DNA from: Bos javanicus
Taxonomy: Eukaryota > Chordata > Mammalia > Artiodactyla > Bovidae
Reading direction: 5' to 3'
DNA: 64,000 nucleotides
NCBI RefSeq assembly: GCF_032452875.1
Contig: NC_083869.1
Span: 126,734,001 to 126,798,000 of the forward strand
The first letter of the stretch is position 1. Each line of letters opens with the position of its first letter. Below are positions 9,955 to 22,700 of this stretch, one piece after another. Both the position numbers and the translations under genes were made by a program. Under the pieces are notes generated by a model. That model did not search any database. It was not told the DNA's origin and was given only the letters and a program-made list of their open reading frames with translations.

Positions 9955-12117
9955 GATCAGTTCAGTTCAGTTGCTCAGTCGTGTCCGACTCTTTGCGACC
10001 CCATGAATCGCAGCACGCCAGGCCTCCCTGTCTATCACCAACTCCCGGAGTTCACTCAAACTCACAAACATCTAGTTGGTGATGCCATCCAGCCATCTCA
10101 TCCTCTGTCGTCCCTTTTTCCTCCTGCCCCCAATCCCTCCCAGCATCAGAATCTTTTCCAGTGAGTCAGCTCTTCGCACGAGGTGGCCAAAGTACTGGAA
10201 TTTCAGCTTTAGCATCATTCCTTCCAAAGAAATCCCAGGGCTGATCTCCTTCAGAATGGACTGGTTGTATCTCCTTGCAGTCCAAGGGACTCTCAAGAGT
10301 TCTCCAACACCACACTTCAAAAGCATCAATTCTTTGGCGGTCAGCTTTCTTCACAGTCCAACTCTCACATCCATACATGACCACTGGAAAAACCATAGCC
10401 TTGACTAGACGGACCTTTGTTGGCAAAGTAACGTCTCTGCTTTTGAATATGCTGTCTAGGTTGGTCATAGCTTTTCTTCCAAGGAGCAAGAGTCTTTTAA
10501 TTTCATGGCTGCAGTCACCATCTGCAGTGATTTTGGAGCCCCCAAAAATAAAGTCTCTCACTGTTTCCATTGTTTCCCCATCTATTTGCCATGAAGTGAT
10601 GTGACCAGAGGCCATGATCTTGGTTTTCTGAATGTTGAGTTTTAAGCCAACTTTTTCACTCTCATCTTTCACTTTCATTAAGAGGCTCTTTAGTTCTTTG
10701 CTTTCTGCCATAAGGGTGGTGTCATCTGCATATCTGAGGTTATTGGTATTTCTCCTGGCAATCTTGATTCCAGCTTGTGCTTCATCCAGCCTGGCATTTC
10801 ACATGATGTACTCTGCCTATAAGTTAAATAAACAGGGTGACAATATACAGCCTTGACTACTCCTTTCCCAATTTGGAACCAGTCTGTTGTTCCATGTCCA
10901 GTTCTAACTGTTGCTTCTTGACCTGCATACAGATTTCTCAGGAGGTAGGTAAGGTGGTCTGGTACTTCCATCTCTTGAAGAATTTCCCACAGTTTGTTGT
11001 GATCCACACAGTCAAAGGCTTTGGCATAGCCAATAAAACAGAAGTAGATGTTTTTCTGGAACTCTCTTGCTTTTTCGGTGATCCAACAGATGTTGGCAAC
11101 TTGATCTCTGGTTCCTCTGCCTTTTCTAAAACCAGCTTGAACAACTGGAAGTTCAGGGTTCACGTACTGTTGAAGCCTGGCTTGGAGAATTTTGAGCATT
11201 ACTTTACTAGTGTGTGAGATGAGTGCAGTTGTGGCGGTAGTTTGAGCATTCTTTGGCATTGCCTTTCTTTGGGATTGGAATGAAAACTGACCTTTTCCAG
11301 TCCTGTGGCCACTGCTGAGTTTTCCAAATTTGCTGGCATATTGAGTGCAGCACTTTCACAGCATCATGTTTTAAGATTTGAAATAGCTCAACTGGAATTC
11401 CATCACCTCCGCTAGCTTTGTTCATAGTGATTCGTCCTAAGGCCCAGTTGACTTCGCATTCCTAGATGTCTGGCTCTAGGTGAGGGATCACATCATTGTG
11501 GTTATTTGGGTCATGTAGATATTTTTTGTATAGTTCTTCTGTGTATTCTTGCCATCTCTTCTTAATATCTTCTGCTTCTGTTAGGTCCATACCATTTCTG
11601 TCCTTTATTGTGCCCATCTTTGCATGAAATGTTCCCTTGGTATCTCTAATTTTCTTGAAGAAATCTCTAGTCTTTCTTTCCCATTCTATTGTTTTCCTCT
11701 ATTTCTTTGCATTGATCACTGAAGAAGGCTTTCTTATCTCTCCTTGCTGTTCTTTGGAACTCTGCATTCACATGGGTATATCTTTCCTTTTCTCCTTTGC
11801 CTTTCACTTCTCTTCTTTTCTCAGCTATTTGTAAGACCTGCTCAGACAACCATTTTGCCTTTTATCATTTCTTTTTCTTGGGGATGGTCTTGATCACTGC
11901 CTCCTGTACAGTGTCACAAACCTCCATCCATAGTTCTTCAGGCACTCTGTCTATCAGATCTAGTCCCTTGAATCTGTTTGTCACTTCCACTGAATAATCA
12001 TAAGGGATTTGATTTAGGTCATACCTGAATGGTCTAGTGGTTTTCCTTAGTTTCTTCAACTTAAGTCTGAATTTTGCAATAAGGAGTTCATGATTTGTGC
12101 CACAGTCAGCTCCCAGC
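9955..12117 (-). mobile_element. BovB (RTE) retrotransposon, 5'-truncated and decayed
   Basis: From its 3' end at 9955 (reverse of the terminal 'cagttcagttcagttgctca') this copy runs back through the C-terminal domain, the reverse transcriptase and into the region after the endonuclease. The nucleotides for the catalytic YADD motif are intact at 10722-10733, but the frame is broken around it by several frameshifts and stops, so no active protein is possible. The RT motifs GFRKGRGTRDQ and TEKAREFQKN are legible near 11080-11130. The 5' breakpoint lies near 12117, after a GADCGTNHELLIAKF-type motif. No clear target-site duplication was found. It is antisense in UBXN11 intron 1. Confidence 0.92.
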
Positions 12118-12314
12118 AAGGAAGTCTGGAATTTTGATTTTTTTTTTCCTGTGGGTGAGAAGGAGCCATTGGGAGTATTTAGCAGGGAAGCGACCTGTCA
12201 GCTTTGTGTGTAAGAAGATCCCTCTGGCGGTGTGTGGAGACTGGTGCAGGGAGCCACAGGGGCTATCACACTTGGCCACACAAACCGTGAGGATGCCTGA
12301 GCGAGATGGCAGGA

Positions 12315-12573
12315 ACCAATGGCACCCCACTCCAGTACTCTTGCCTGGAAAATCCCATGGACAGAGGAGCCTGGTGCGCTGCAGTCCATGGGGTCACTAA
12401 GAGTCGGACACGACTGAGCGACTTCACTTTCACTTTTCACTTTCTTGCATTGGAGAAGGAAATGGCAACCCACTCCAGTGTTCTTGCCTGGAGAGTCCCA
12501 GGGACGGGGAGCCTGGTGGGCTGCCGTCTATGGATCGCACAGAGTCGGACACGACTGAAGTGACTTAGCAGCA
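12315..12573 (+). repeat. BOV-A2 SINE
   Basis: Two BovA monomers in tandem: 'ggcaccccactccagtactc ... gacttcactttcactttt', then 'ggagaaggaaatggcaaccc ... gacttagcagcag'. Plus orientation. Confidence 0.9.
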
Positions 12574-13682
12574 GGTAGGCTGGGGGCAGATTGGGGAGGC
12601 TGGATGCTGGGTGATGGGGTGAGGAGACTCTGGGCCTGGTCCTTGGAGGGCACCTTTGAGTGAGGGCGGGGCATGAGTCCCAAACTCCAGAATCAGGACC
12701 AAGGAAGCTGCCTCCTGGTGATGCAGGTCCCCGTCCCTGCTTCACGGGAAAATGCGGGGGGAAGGCCAGGGCCACGCATTTCCAAAGTGGAGCTAAAGAC
12801 TTGACTCAGGATCTAGTGGAGGTCGTCTGACCAAGATGTCTAGATATTGGCCACATGATACACTTAATTCACTGAATAGTGACCTTTAATTGCATCCCTG
12901 ATGTTCATTCATCTTTCCTGAGGGAAGAGGAAAGGAAGGGAAACAAACATTTATGAGGGCCTTCTGTGTGCTAATAACATCAGCAGTCACAAGTTACATT
13001 TTTAAGTAATTCCTTTGCGTGTGGCCCTGGGCTAGGTGATTTAAGTGTGTTACCCCTGCCTGGCTGATACTGTTACCATCCCCACTTTATGCTACAGGAA
13101 AGTGAGGCGCAGGCTATACTGGTGCTGGAACCTGTCCAGAGCCTGGCTCTTGACTTCCTGCCACGTGCAGTGTCTTGGTAGAACCCTGCCTTGGGGTTGC
13201 CCCTCTCTGGCTCTGAGATGTTGGAGGTGGCACCTGGTTCCAGTAGGAGGGGAGGGACACCCGGGCTTTGTGATGAGCAACTTTGTGAGGACCAGGTCCT
13301 TGATAGATGGACAAAAGCCCCTGGCCACCTGGGTGGTCTTGTGCCCGGGATGGAGGTCTGCGGAAGTCCTGGTTGAGTGGCCAGCCTCTGCCCCCATCAC
13401 ACCCCATTGCCCATTTCTCGGGTACTGCTAGGCCAGAGGCCTCCAGGAGCAGAGCAGAGAGCTAGATATCCAGCGGAGCAGGTGGGCATCAAGCATGGGA
13501 TCCTGAGGCCAGGTTGCCTCCAGAAACTTCTGCAGGGGCTGTGGGAAGACATGAGGGGCACCGTCCCCTGGACAGTGCCCTTTCCTCGGAAAAGTAGGCA
13601 GGGAAGGGCAGGTTTCAGGCTGCTCCCTGGTCCTCAGTGACTGTCCCCAAGGGCTGACTTCTTTCTTCTCAGGGGGTTCCCG

Positions 13683-13697
13683 ATGGCTAGAGTCTAG
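13683..13697 (+). promoter_or_regulatory. Minimal upstream ORF in the UBXN11 5' UTR
   Basis: ATG GCT AGA GTC TAG ends 10 nt before the UBXN11 start codon. It is also the in-frame end of the longer upstream frame from 9111 if exon 1 joins here. A translated frame so close upstream would be expected to reduce or delay initiation at the main ATG; this is inference. Confidence 0.45.
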
Positions 13698-13707
13698 AAG
13701 TAGAAAT

Positions 13708-13778
13708 ATGAGCTCACCTTTGGCCTCCCTTGGCAAGACCCGGAGAGTGCCTCTACAGTCGGAGCCTGTGAATCCTGG
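13708..13778 (+). CDS. UBXN11: UBXN11 coding exon 1
   Basis: Residues 1-24 (last codon split). The acceptor of this exon is at 13672 (ttcttctcag), leaving 35 nt of 5' UTR here; the donor is GTAAGG at 13779. Confidence 0.9.
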
Positions 13779-16700
13779 GTAAGGAGCCAGCCTCCTGGAA
13801 TCTTTGTGTCCATGCCCCTGCCTCCTCCTGGCCCCTCCCATGAACTCAGAGATTGACTCCTAGCGTCTTGGGGAAGCAGTAAGAAGTGATGTATCTTTCC
13901 CTGGCCACCTCTTCTTTCTCGTCCCGTCTTCTGGGAGGCTGTCCATGTGTCTAAGCACACCCTCCAGTGAGGTGTGGGCTGTGGGGTAGCTCTTCCATTT
14001 ATTCGTTGTTCATGAATTAGTTCTGCAGACACTGATGGCCCAGCCGTTCTGGGCCTGGCCACGTTACATGCTGGGCTCTCAGTGAAGGGAAGCCTAGTCA
14101 TCATTCTGTCGCTTTCATCTTTGCAAAGCATTTTTTTTTTTACCCCTCTCCTTGTTCTTCTGAACCCCACTTTGAGTCATCCGTGTCATGGCCAAGGGGG
14201 TCCAGAGAGGTTAAGTGACAGGCCTGGGGTCCTGCAGCCATTTCAGAGCAGAGCTGGGGCTGGGCTCCTGGGCTGGGGCGCTCTTGTGGTCCTCTCCCTA
14301 AGGCTCTGCCCTTCAGCTGTTGCCCATCTGTCTCCGTTGGGAGGAGTCAGATACCCTGACGCCTGTGCCTTGGCTCACCCCCTGGCCAGGATGGGATTGG
14401 GGGTGGGTGTCCTCACGAGGCATCTTTTTTAGGCTTGGCGAGGGGGGACCTGGTGCCAAAGCCCCCCCCCACCTCGCCATGGCAGTCCAGGGGGTCTTAA
14501 CTTGTCTGTCTTCCTTCTCCTTCCTGCCCGTTCCCAGGAGGCGGGGGATAAAAATCTACGGAAATGGTAAGTGTGGGCTCTGGCCCACGGGCCCTCCTCG
14601 CCTCCTTGCGTTTGGGCGGATGGAGAGAAAGAGCACGGTGAACTGCCTTGTCAGTCGGGGTGGCTGGCCTGCGACAGTGCTGCCCGCGGCCCTCGGGTTA
14701 GGAGACTCCACACCCTGAACAGGGATGTCCTGACTAACGTTGGAATCCCTCTGCTCACTGTGGGGTGGGCTCTGAGGGCGCCAGACCCCCACCCGCCTCC
14801 CCCGCCCATGACAGCCGCCTCCAGCCCATTACAGCCTTTTCTCCTTGAAGCCCAGTCCGCATATGGCTGCCTTGCCTCCTGCAGGCTCAGACCTTTGCAT
14901 CCCAACAGCACTCTAGCCCCAACTCTGATGCAGGCTTTGGCCCCTCAGGGCCCCCCAGGAGCTGGGCTGGGAGAACAAGAGGCCTGTTCTGGTTGGATCC
15001 TTGCTCTCCAGCACCCCAAGTTTTCTCTCCTCATACGCGGGGAGTGGGAAGAGGGAGAGGGACAGAGTACAGGCTGTTTCATCTCGGCCAGGGCCCAGGG
15101 CCTCAGCCGCAGAGCGGTGACCCGGGCATCCCTGTCTGCAGAAGATGAGGTGGACATGCTGAATGGCGCTCATGGCTCAGAAGAAAGGATCTCTGTCCCT
15201 TCCTGCTATGGTGGCATAGGTGCCCCTGTGAGTAGGCAAGGTGAGTGCAGACGCCCAAAGGGGTCTGAGTCCCTGGCATCAGGAAAGACCCCAGTGAGAG
15301 AGGCCGTGAGAGGTATGGCCTCGCCTCCTGCCTGCTGGGTCAGAGGCAGCTGCTTCTGCTCCTGGCTGACTGTGGGCACGTGCCTGCACCCCAGACCTGT
15401 TCAGAGCTTGGCTTGGCATGAAGCCGCACATGGGCCCTGCCCTTAGCTCAGGTCTGTTCAAGCCCCAGGGCAGGCTGTGGCTGGCACCTAGGGCTCCGTA
15501 GTTGCGGCCTGTGGGCTTAGTTGTACTATGGCACGTGGGATCTTAGTTCCCTGACCAGGGATCAAACCCATGTCCCCTGCATTGCAAGGCAGATTCTTAA
15601 CCACGGGGCCACCAGGGAAGTCCCTAATTTAAAACATTGTCAGCCAACAAAAAAGTTGAAATAGTTCAGCAGATGCTCACACATCCTCCCTCTGTATTCG
15701 GTAATAAGTGACATTTTGCTGTGCTTGCTTTCTCTCCATATACACGTCTGGAGGAACACAAGTGTATTTTTTTTGATGAACCATTTGGAAATCAGTCACA
15801 GATACCGTGGCAGTTCAGCTCTAAGCACTTACCTGTGCGTCTTCTAGGAAGAAGGAAATACGTAACCACAATGCTGTGATCACACCTCGGAATGTGAACA
15901 ACTCAGTAACTGACATCCCCGTGTTCCAAAATTCCTCCCACAGCTTTTTTCACTGATTTGGGTTCTACGTGAGAGTCGTGTCATGCGTCTTACTGTTGTA
16001 CTTCTGCAGAGCAGAGTCCCTGCCTCTTTTAAACAATGATGCTTTTTGAAGAGTCCAGGCCACCTGCCCTGCAGGATGGGCCCCATTGTGACTTGTCCCC
16101 GTGCTGTCAACTTGCTCCTCTGTCCACTGTACTGCCTGTGAATTAGGGGTGAGATTAGACATGTGATTCAGCTGAGGGTGAACTTTTCGACACTGTTTGT
16201 AATGTGACCTGGATGTTGTACCACTTCTTTGTATGTCTTGAGTGCATTACTGAATCTCTGTGCCTCAGATTCCCAAAGCAGTTCATTTCCTCAGAAAAGC
16301 TGACACATGAAGTGTTTAGAACAGTCCCCATTGTCTAGGGGCTTCCCTGGTGGCTCCAAAGGTAAAGAATCTGTCTGCAATGCAGGAGACCCTGGTTTCA
16401 TCCCTGGGTTGGGAAGATCCCCTGGAGAAGGGCATGGTAACCCACTCCTGTATTCTTGCCTGGAGAATCCCATGGACAGAGGAGCCTGGCAGGCTATAGT
16501 ATAGGTTGCAGCTGCTGTTAGCACGCCTCTTTCCACGTTTGGGGATCTCTCCCCCCTCCCCTGGACCCCCACCCCATCAGCCTCAGCTCTAGGCTGGGTT
16601 CGAGGACCTTGTCTGGTTGGCAGTCCCCGTGTACAATGACTCGGAGCTGGTGGCCACCCTGACACGGAAACTGCGGGATCTGGAACGGCAGGTGAAGGCC

Positions 16701-19700
16701 CAGACTGATGAGATACTGTCCAAGGTGGGCCCCCAGTGGGCAGAGGGCCAGGGTCTGGTCGGAGGGGTGGAAGGGCCCGGGCTGGGGAGGCCAGTGAGGC
16801 TACTCTTGCAGTAGGCCAGAGATGATGGGTTCTCGAACCATCTCCCTGACCAGACCTCCCACCTCGGGGGCCACGTCTGGCCTGGGACTGATGTGGGTCC
16901 CTGTGACCTGAGCACAGAGCCTCAAGGTCTTCACCTCCGAGCTAGGCCTTCACCCTCAGGTTGGGTGGCAGCAGTGGCTGCTTAGTGCTGGGCACTTGGG
17001 GGTGCCCCACACCCTTCCCCCACCTTGGTGGAGCCACAAAAGGGCTCATCTGAGGTACAGGAGTGGTGGCTGCACCCAGGGTGGGACAGGGGCTTCAAGC
17101 AGGCTCTTCCCATCCAGAAGGGCTGTGGGCTCTGGAAGCCACCAGGCCCGCTCCCCTCCCACCTCCCTGCTGCAGACTCGGAAGATACAGGCCCTGGAGG
17201 AGATGGTGGAGACTCTCGAGAAGCACCAGGGTAAGAGGCCCTCTCTGCGGGCTGGCCAGCTCACCCCTGCACCTCCCCTGGGGCTAGTGACCCCTGGGCA
17301 TCAGGGCTCCAGAGCATCTGGCTGAGTCCCGTGTGTGTGTATGGGGGGGAGTGGTCTGGACAACGGAGCCCAGAGAGGAGCAGTGACACCCAGGACGGTG
17401 CCCTTCTGTGTGGGACCGAGTCCCCTGGGGCACAGCCCTAGCCCAGCCCTGAGTACAGAAAAGCCTGGAGGAAATGCCGCCCGCAGGAGCCTTGCTCTGA
17501 GGGAGGGGGGTGGGGGGATGGAGGTTGGTGACCTCCTGAGAGCCCGGGTGTCCCCTCTTCAAGGTCAGGGGAAGGGGCCAAGAGGTGACTCTCAGGGGAA
17601 TCCCTTGAGTTTTCAGAGGGGCAGCTTCTCCAGGTAAGCCTCGGGCCAAAGCTCTGGTCAAAGCCAGAAGCGAGCAGCCTGGCAGCCTAGGTGCAGGGGC
17701 CGTGGAACCCCTCCCGTCTCCCCCCTACCTCCCCAGGCAAGGTGAGCCTGCAGCGGCAGGAGGAGCTGGAGACGGTGTGTGCGAAGCTGCAGCGGCAGGT
17801 TGGGGAGATGGAGGTGAGGGAGGTGGCGTGCCCACAGCTGTCTGCCCCCAGAGCCAGGGTCAGAGCCCGCTTCTCTGGGGTCTCCTCAGCGCACGCCCCA
17901 CACAGGGCCCCTCCCCGCTTCCTCAGTTTCGTCTTACCCACTCTCCTCCGGCCACGGCGGGGACCTGCCTCGGGTTCTGTGGCTCTGTCAAGTCCTTTCC
18001 CACCTCAGGACCTTGGTCCAGTGCCGTCCCTTCCACCTGAAATGGGTTTTCCCACCTACCCCTGGTGAGTTTTCACTCATCCTCTCAAAGTGTCAGGTTG
18101 AGGCCGGGGGCCCTTCCCTAGGGGCCCCCCTTGAACTCTGACCTGGGCAGGTTCTCCCTCCTGGGCTTTCTTAGAACCACACCTCTTCTTCTCTGGGGGA
18201 CCACAGACTCCACGAGGGAGGGAGGGAAGGACGCTTTTCCCCTGTTGGGTGGGGCCTGGCCGTGTGTGCGTGCCGTGTCGCTCAGAGCGGCTCCCTGCCT
18301 CTGGAGGTAGCATTGCACTCACCCAGGGTCACCTATCTTGCCCCCTTTCATATAGCAAGGCTTGAACCGGAGGGACCCTAGGTTCCAAGGAGGGTCCTGG
18401 GCACACATGCTTCCTCAGTGCTGCCCCCCACGCCCCAACTCCCTCACCAGCCCTGTCAGAAGCTCTTCCTGAGGTCTCTGCTCCACAGAGTTGCTCTCCA
18501 AAGCCCCAACCTAAGAGCACAGATGCAAACTCCCAAGCCGCTGCTGCAGCTGAGGGCCCTTGGCGCCCAGGCCTCTTCCTACCTGAGGCTGTGGGCGCAC
18601 AGCTGCTCCCTGAGAAGTCCGCTGGGATACTGCCCACAGCCATGCAGCTTCGCTGAGCCGCCACCACAGGGCCGAGGGCTGCCCACCCAGGGCAGAGGAC
18701 ACTGGGGCTCCCACCTTCACACTGTTCATGCATCTGTTGCTCCCTTAATTTAGGAAACTCATCCAAAGTCTTTCCTATGTGCCCCGCCCTCGTGGGGCTG
18801 ATAGTCTAGAGGGGACAGACACATATACAAGTATGTAGGAAGAGCCACAAGTACAGAATACGCTGAAATAGTTCAAGGGGTGACGCAACAGAGACTAGCC
18901 AGGATTTGGGCCACTCTGAGGGGTGACGTTGGGCAAGAGATACAGAGGATGAGGTGAGGTGTCAGGGAAAAGAGGATCCAAGCCAAAGAGAGGAAAGCTT
19001 CCACTTCCTCCTGCCATGTCTTGGGCTTGTGGCTGGGAGCTGTGGGGAGCGAAAGGGAGAAGGGGGAGAGGCCACAGGGACCACATCCCGGAGCCAGGCG
19101 CAGTGGGGAACAGGATCCCGGAGTGTGGAAACCGTAGGCAGGTTTGAGGTGGAGGAGTGGGCCGGGGAAGGCAGGCAGACGAGCAGTTTGGCAGTCCGGG
19201 AGGAAGAGGGCTGTGGCTTGGCCCAGGGGAGAGGAAGCAGAGCGGGTGCAGGACTCAAGTCTGCTGTGGCACGGGTGCCACAGGCCTGGGGGGTCCTGGG
19301 GGTGGGCAGGGAGAGGATCAGGTGATGGAGGAAGCCAGCGCCACTGACCGAGACCAGGAGGCTGAGGGAACGACGTTTGGGAATCTTGACTGTTTAGGCC
19401 AGTTCATTTTGAGTCCGAGATGCCTGTGGGAGGTCTTTTAAGTGGCTAGAAATCTGAAACTGAAAAGGAACATGTTGCAAGAGATGAGCACAGAAGTGTG
19501 CCTGCTGGGTTAGGCACTGGGCAGGTGGCCGCCTGCAAGGAGTTGCAGTGAGCTGTGGAGCTGGAGGCCCAGCAGGAGTGGGTGGAGGAAGGGCGTGGGG
19601 ATGAGGAAGCAGCACCAGGAAGTATGGACGACTCAGAAGCCCTCCTGTGGCAAAGGATTGTGAGGCCAGCCCTGGAGAGGCCACACGTGGGTGGGCATAC

Positions 19701-22700
19701 CTCTGAGCCCGCAGAGCGAGGCGTTCCTGCCCCTCCTCCCACTCGGGCCAGACCCACACGGCCTCCCGCAGCCATCATGGCTGCCTTCAGCGAGTTCCTA
19801 CTTGTGCCGGGGTCTGTGCTAAGGACATACACGTCAGTCATCTTCACAAGCTTCGTCTGACAACTCCCATTTTACAAGGAGAAGCCTCAGGCTCTAGGAG
19901 AAGGGGCCTCCCAAGGCCACAGCGAGGAAGTGGCCCAGAGGCCTGGCCCCATAACCCCACGGCCCCATTGGCCAAGACCTGAAGTGGGGGGCTGCATGAT
20001 GCCACCAGTTCCCTGGGAAGGGGCTGAGCTGACAGCGCCCCCTGATGCCTCCGGCTTCTCTCCTCCCAGCGGTTCCTCGGTGACTACGGGCTGCAGTGGG
20101 TGGGTGAGCCCATGGACCAGGAGGACTCGGAGGATGGCGAGAAGGACTGGATGACGGCCAAGAAGTTCTGGAAGCCAGGTAGAGTTGGGGTCCACCCTGG
20201 CCCCTCCTGCAAAGGAAACTCCAACAGCTCTGGATGGCCCGCAGCTGTTGGGACACCAGCTCATTCGCGCCCCCGCTCCTCTGCCTTGCTGCTGTCACGG
20301 GGGCAGGAGAGAGAGGCCCCAGCCTCCAACACTGACCACCTAACCCCGGACTCTGCTTGCTCAAGTTGCTAAAGGCTCCAGGGACCCAGAGATGCAAAAT
20401 GTTAACAAGACCTCCCTTGTCTCAGGCACTATAGTTTACAAAATGTCACCCATTCAAAAGCTGTGGCCCTTAGAAGCGATTCCCCATCCTTTGGAAGCCG
20501 CCTCTCAGTCCAAGGGCTCAGCCACCTCTTTAGACTGCCTCTCCAGGTTCATCTGTAGCAAACCATTGGAATCCACCCACTTCTGTGGAATGCCACCACT
20601 TTTTAACTCTACCGCTAATATCCAGAGGGATGCACTCCAGAGATTTGGGGCCATTGAACTGGCTGGGTTCTGAAAGCTGGGTCCATTCTTCCATCATTGC
20701 CTGGAAGGTAGTTCTCCAGGTTGTGGAGTTGGTCACACTTATCCTGGGTGTGACCAGAATGTGAGGTGGGTTCTCATCTCCGCCCTCCCACCTAGCCCCG
20801 GTGTGATTTGGATACTCAAGTTCCATTCTCTGAGCCTCCAGTTCCTCATCAGTAGATGGGGCTGGGGTAGGGAACTGCTACCCACTCCAGCATTCTTGCC
20901 TGGGAAATCCCATGGACAGAGGAGCCTGGCGGGCTACAGTCCATGGGGTCGCAAAGAGTCAGACATGACTGAGCGACTTTCACTTTCATTCTTCCCTGTG
21001 GAGTTAATTAGGAGCCGTGAGTTGGACACAGCATCTGGCACTGACCTTGCAGGTTGTCAGTCCACAAATGGGAGCTCTCATTGTTTTCCGCCATCAGAAG
21101 GCAGTGGCAGTCTCGTGGGAGCGTGGGGTTGGCCCTCGGGACCATCTGGAAGGCACCTACCCTGTCCTAATTTCATAAGTTTCCTGCTGGGTAAAAACCC
21201 AGGCTGAAAACCTGAGAGTCCCACCTTCTGCACTTTGAGCAGATCCCCCTAAGTCTCGGGGCACAACCCCCTCACCCTTTTTGCAAAAGTATCATTTCCC
21301 ATTTGTACCACATTACTAACTTAAGGCATTTTTATAAGTAGCCTTGACATGGGCCAGGAATGATTCCATTTTACAGATAAGAAAACAGAGGCACTTAAGT
21401 CTGAAGACTGTTGAGGGAAAGGGCAAGACTTAAGGCCGAGAGCCCATTGGGAGGTGGTTACAGTCATCCAGGGTAGGAGATAATATGATGCCCAGCATAT
21501 GGGTGGGGCTGGTGAGGAGGGGCAGAGCAGAGAGATTTAGGAAGAGAATCCCTGGTCTTGACGATGACTGTACATCAGGGAGAGGGTGGGAGGAACCTGG
21601 GGGGACCCTGGGGAGCAGGGCTGTGGGGAAGATGCCCAGTCCTTTTGGGACATGGCAAAGCTGGGGGACTGTATGGCGCTCAGGCCGTGCCAGGAGCTGA
21701 ACCCTGTGCAGAGTGCTCAGTGTCTCCAAGGACCTCTGCCCCGATGAAAGGCGAGACCTGGCAGGCAACTGCCAGAAGCTGTAAGAATGTCCCTCCCTGG
21801 GGTCTAGGACCAAAGGCCTGCCAGCACTTTGCGCGCATACACACACCCCCCACCCCACCCCACCCCGTGTGGTGTGCCGGCTCAGGCCTCGTGTGGCCCT
21901 GCTGACTTGTGGGAGGCCAGACATCCTCCTGGGCAGTGGGGCCTCCCTGCTCCTTTAGGGAAGAGGTCAGACCAGATAGCCAGTTTCTGGACCTGGCTCT
22001 GTGGATTCCAGCCTCTTACCTCAAAGAGAGAGCAGCCCCACCTCCCCTGCGTTGTTTGTTTTTGCTCAGAGTACAGCTGCTCTGAAGTCACTTGTGAAAG
22101 CCACCCGACCGCGAGCTCTCCGTCTTTCTTCTGCCTTTCGATTCTTCAGCAGGGAGGGGCCTCAGTTTAGCTCTCCTGCCAGAGGAACAACATGTTTCTC
22201 ATTTCTAGCAGCTTTTTCTCTAGGGACTGCCCCAGCTTTTTGCCTTCTCCCCACAGGCTTGTCCCCAGGGGCTAGCTTGCCCCTGCCCCAAGGGTCCTCG
22301 GGTCCCTGAAGCTGGTCTCTGGCTGGCCCTGTTGCTCTGGCCTGTTTCTTAGGCTGTCTGATCCCCTGGAGAAGGAAATGGCAACCTACTCCCATCTTCT
22401 TGCTTGGGGAAATGCCATGGACCGAGGAGCCTGGAGGGCTTCCGTCCATGGGGGTCACAAAAGAGTCAGATACGACTTAGTGACTCAACAACAGCTGTTG
22501 GCTTCCACCCCCCGCAGACCCTGGGGCAGCAGGCCAGCTGACAGGTGAGCTGGGGCATCTGTATTAGGCAAACAGGCTGATCCAAACTTTCTAGAGCCTG
22601 GGACTCTTGCCTTAGGAAGGACAGTTGATTAGGCCAACGAAGGGCCCAGGGGCTTGAGAGGAAGCCTTGCAAGGGCTTGGCCCCGGGCCAGGTCATTCTC

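Larger units (their letters stand above)
9146..13672 (+). other. UBXN11 intron 1
   Basis: Runs from GTGAGT at 9146 to the acceptor cttctttcttctcag at 13672. It holds a C13 tract (9556-9568), a 2.2-kb antisense BovB copy, a BOV-A2 SINE and a MIR-like stretch near 13030-13105. I see no convincing coding exon in it. Confidence 0.55.

Noticed and set aside
10166..11425. Minus-strand frames with reverse-transcriptase motifs as a host gene
   Set aside because: They are pieces of a decayed BovB retrotransposon with frameshifts. The same applies to 44880-47112 and 56221-57527.
14571..15446. Plus-strand open frame of 291 codons
   Set aside because: It overlaps UBXN11 coding exons 2 and 3 and the intron between them, in a GC-rich region where stops are rare. 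No domain is recognisable.
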